Source of the DNA: JAADGZ01 sp964596835
Lineage (GTDB): Bacteria; Pseudomonadota; Gammaproteobacteria; UBA6429; Thiohalophilaceae
NCBI GenBank assembly: GCA_964596835.1
Contig: CAZQVV010000119.1
Coordinates: forward strand, 1-8,088
Direction: 5' to 3'
DNA length: 8,088 nucleotides
The position numbers and the translations under genes are program-made. Each line of letters opens with the position of its first letter. The stretch's first letter is position 1. The notes beneath the pieces are model-generated. The model ran no database searches and was not told the origin of the DNA. It worked only from the letters and a program-made list of their open reading frames with translations. This document shows, in pieces, positions 6,351 through 8,088 of the stretch.

Positions 6351-7249
6351 TTGCTGCTTAATATCTTTTCCAACTCCGTATAGTGCTGCTGGTGATCTTC
6401 TGGTCGCTTCTCTTTGAAAGTAGCCAAATTGGCCAGCTTCCACTTTACTGAGGGATAATCCTGAAAATCGTAAATCCCCCAGTCCGGTTCCAGGCGGTTA
6501 ACGCTGAGAAGAAAATCCTTATCTGCGTCCGTCAGACAAGCATGAATTTCGCTAACTAACTTGAGACGCGTTGCTTCATATTCTTCATAACTAAATGCTA
6601 TCGTCGCCATTCCCTCAAACTGATTTACAAAAGCTGCGCTATGATCATGAAGCCTTGGCTCTAGCAGCTCGTGAGTCGGTCGATTGCTGCTAATCAACCC
6701 AAATATCAATCCTGTCTTTATTCCCTCTGTGAAGCCTTCATTTTCAAATAGGAGCTTCACGTCGAAAAGGTCTCGTGGATGCTGGCGATCTAGAGCAGCA
6801 CATATCTTGCCACCATACAACTGCGCCATTGGCACTAATGTCATTGAGCAAAAAACATCAAACCGATCCTGAGCTACATCACATAATTGAACTTTGTTAG
6901 TCTCGCCAAGTAATCCGCGCCCAAGCATATTAACTTCAATTTTGATCTGCGTGCCATGATCGGAGATTTGCAGTTTACAAATCTTATTTTTGTGCTGAAT
7001 ACGAATACCGGGCTTAAGCTCTTCTACCCTTTCTTTTATTCGCCCGAGCGCCGCGTTAATATTAGCCAGGTCTTCATCTCGCTCGCCAATTAACACATAG
7101 GTCAGATCGATATCGACAGAAAGCCTTGGCATATCACGGACAAAGAGATTAATTGCTGTGCCGCCATGCAACGCGAAATGTTCTTCCCTGGCAACCTCGG
7201 GCAACACATCAAGTAAGAGCTTTACCTGCTTTGTGTAGACTTCATTCAT
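6344..7249 (-). CDS. abiEii: AbiEii-type nucleotidyltransferase toxin of a type IV toxin-antitoxin system
   Basis: A 301-residue protein of the AbiEii family, nucleotidyltransferase-fold toxins related to DNA polymerase beta. Relatives such as the MenT toxins add nucleotides to tRNA; the founding AbiE system gives phage abortive infection. Visible motifs (numbered from the ATG): LHGGTA (27-32) leading to SVDIDL with D46 and D48, the GG/S-x-DxD active site; a third acidic residue E105 in KIEVN; and K148 with R155 and HPRDLFD (157-163), matching the family's Lys/Arg-Asp motif. All look intact, so the toxin is probably active. A TTG at 7261 is also possible, but ATG at 7249 has GAGG six bases upstream and gives the tight ATGAATGA overlap with the abiEi stop, the usual coupled layout. 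It is encoded after its antitoxin and before prfC. Confidence 0.9.
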   Translation of the reverse strand: MNEVYTKQVKLLLDVLPEVAREEHFALHGGTAINLFVRDMPRLSVDIDLTYVLIGERDEDLANINAALGRIKERVEELKPGIRIQHKNKICKLQISDHGTQIKIEVNMLGRGLLGETNKVQLCDVAQDRFDVFCSMTLVPMAQLYGGKICAALDRQHPRDLFDVKLLFENEGFTEGIKTGLIFGLISSNRPTHELLEPRLHDHSAAFVNQFEGMATIAFSYEEYEATRLKLVSEIHACLTDADKDFLLSVNRLEPDWGIYDFQDYPSVKWKLANLATFKEKRPEDHQQHYTELEKILSSNL

Positions 7250-8015
7250 GATCGGCCTCAAGCTCTTTGGGTACGGTTATTTGATACTTCGAAACGTAAA
7301 CCCCATCTTTAACGATACTTCTCTTACCCGATCCCAGATCAACCTTTTCCAGTTTTAGATAATTAAACCAATCATGATCGGCCTTCTCAGCAAGATAGAG
7401 AAACAAACGCTTAACTTTTACCGAAGTACAAGCCTCCAACAAGCTTTGTACCGAAGCAGGCCGAAGATTATTAAGCCCCTCCATCAGTTCAAGAACTTCC
7501 AGTAGTGGCTGAGACTTAGGCGCAAGATACAAGCATTCCATGATGGCGCGAGCTGGACTTGAAACTTTGACTGAGAATGTCTTGCACTCGATGTCCACCA
7601 GCCCTAAATCAGGAGGCAAAAATGATGTCTTTTGATAGTCTATAGATAAACCCCAATCATATTTCTTAAACCAAAGCGGCAAATGCGCTTCCTGCGAACC
7701 GAACAACTGCACTCTCTTCATCGAGAGTTCGAGATAATGCGCCTTACCTTGAAGAGAAAGCGCGGTCTTTGCCGCTGGGTGTAACGAGGTGCCTAACTGG
7801 GCTTGCAGTGCATAAACGCCCCCAAGGTAATCCACTTGATCGCCATAACGTACTAAAGCACCAGTACCTATAGACTCAAACCAGCGACTTTTTTTGTACC
7901 GTTTTTGTAAATCCAGGCTGTAGCCCTGCTCCACCAACCAAGCAGAAACAAGCACAGTGCCAAGAGGCTGCGCACTCAACAAATTGTTTAATTTTGACTC
8001 TTTTTCGGTACTCAT
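7242..8015 (-). CDS. abiEi: AbiEi-type antitoxin / transcriptional repressor of a type IV toxin-antitoxin system
   Basis: A 257-residue protein matching the AbiEi_3 type of antitoxin: an N-terminal winged-helix domain (about 1-95) with SKLNNLLSAQPLGTVLVSAWL and the basic recognition-like stretch KRYKKSRWFESIGTG (38-52), followed by YALQAQLG and a larger C-terminal domain (about 96-257) that in this family does the antitoxin work. Type IV antitoxins do not bind the toxin; they counter it indirectly, and the N-terminal domain represses the operon. The ATG at 8015 is the natural start, although no clear ribosome binding site precedes it. It overlaps abiEii by 8 nt (TGA inside ATGAATGA), so the two are translationally coupled with the antitoxin first. 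Base composition is more A+T-rich than prfC, in keeping with horizontal acquisition. Confidence 0.88.
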   Translation of the reverse strand: MSTEKESKLNNLLSAQPLGTVLVSAWLVEQGYSLDLQKRYKKSRWFESIGTGALVRYGDQVDYLGGVYALQAQLGTSLHPAAKTALSLQGKAHYLELSMKRVQLFGSQEAHLPLWFKKYDWGLSIDYQKTSFLPPDLGLVDIECKTFSVKVSSPARAIMECLYLAPKSQPLLEVLELMEGLNNLRPASVQSLLEACTSVKVKRLFLYLAEKADHDWFNYLKLEKVDLGSGKRSIVKDGVYVSKYQITVPKELEADHE

Positions 8016-8016
8016 G

Positions 8017-8083
8017 GTACCAATATATTAAATTATATAAACTAAAGCAAGCAAAGTGTTTATAATATCTGGCATATAGGTAC
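8017..8083 (-). promoter_or_regulatory. abiE promoter region with nested inverted repeats (candidate AbiEi operator)
   Basis: The 73 bp upstream of abiEi hold two nested inverted repeats. The outer arms are GTACCAATAT (8017-8026) and ATATAGGTAC (8074-8083), matching at nine of ten positions. The inner arms are TATAAAC (8036-8042) and GTTTATA (8058-8064), perfect over 7 bp. On the minus strand TATAAT (8032-8037) overlaps the inner arm and is a likely -10; the -35 is unclear. Another option is TATATT at 8024-8029 with TTGCTT 17 bp upstream, which would give an almost leaderless mRNA. Known AbiEi proteins repress their operon through inverted repeats near the promoter, so this arrangement fits autoregulation. 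Confidence 0.5.
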
Positions 8084-8088
8084 TTTAG

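Noticed and set aside
8074..8088. Similarity of the GGTACTTTAG at the window end to the 22-bp repeat arm near 1425
   Set aside because: Only about seven bases (AGGTACT) are shared, which is too short to claim a related element.

Overview
This 8.1 kb window looks like a chromosomal segment of a gammaproteobacterium. The case rests on a full-length peptide chain release factor 3 gene of the E. coli type, a UMF1-family transporter, a DUF3391/HD-GYP protein, and a palindromic REP/MITE-like repeat of the GTAGG-TTGGGT type that I recall as common in gammaproteobacterial genomes. I cannot name the genus. The two housekeeping-type genes (the transporter and prfC) look richer in G+C than the c-di-GMP genes and the toxin-antitoxin pair, which are visibly more A+T-rich; this was judged by eye, not computed.

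Layout, left to right. Positions 1-71 hold at most the tail of a plus-strand gene. A UMF1-type MFS transporter follows on the minus strand (72-1340). A 441-nt divergent intergenic region (1341-1781) contains a perfect 22-bp inverted repeat and a possible 38-codon leader ORF. Then come two tail-to-tail c-di-GMP signalling genes whose 3' ends overlap by 6 nt: a plus-strand DUF3391/HD-GYP protein (1782-3047) and a minus-strand GGDEF-EAL protein (3042-4343). Between the EAL gene and prfC lie a REP-like hairpin element (about 4421-4493) and a weak terminator-like hairpin. prfC (4607-6193, TTG start) is preceded on the same strand by an AbiE-type type IV toxin-antitoxin operon: abiEi antitoxin (7242-8015), then abiEii nucleotidyltransferase toxin (6344-7249), with overlapping stop and start codons.

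How the genes fit together. The two c-di-GMP proteins are both altered at catalytic motifs. The HD-GYP protein has Leu in place of the His of the HD dyad. The GGDEF domain reads GDNRF at its signature, yet its RxxD inhibitory-site motif and all recognisable EAL catalytic residues are kept. The simplest reading is one probable phosphodiesterase (EAL) with a regulatory or c-di-GMP-sensing GGDEF domain, next to an HD-GYP protein of doubtful or altered activity. The EAL protein begins almost directly at its GGDEF domain, with a GTG start, no visible ribosome binding site, and a REP-like element just upstream, so it may have lost its N-terminus.

The AbiE pair is a recognisable defence/toxin-antitoxin module. 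Nested inverted repeats cover its promoter region and are a good candidate operator for AbiEi. A second palindrome centred on a TATAAT lies between abiEii and prfC and may give prfC its own promoter. I found no rRNA, tRNA, CRISPR array, riboswitch or complete insertion sequence. Nothing here is clearly a wholly new system; the most unusual points are the paired degenerate c-di-GMP enzymes and the uncharacterised palindromes.
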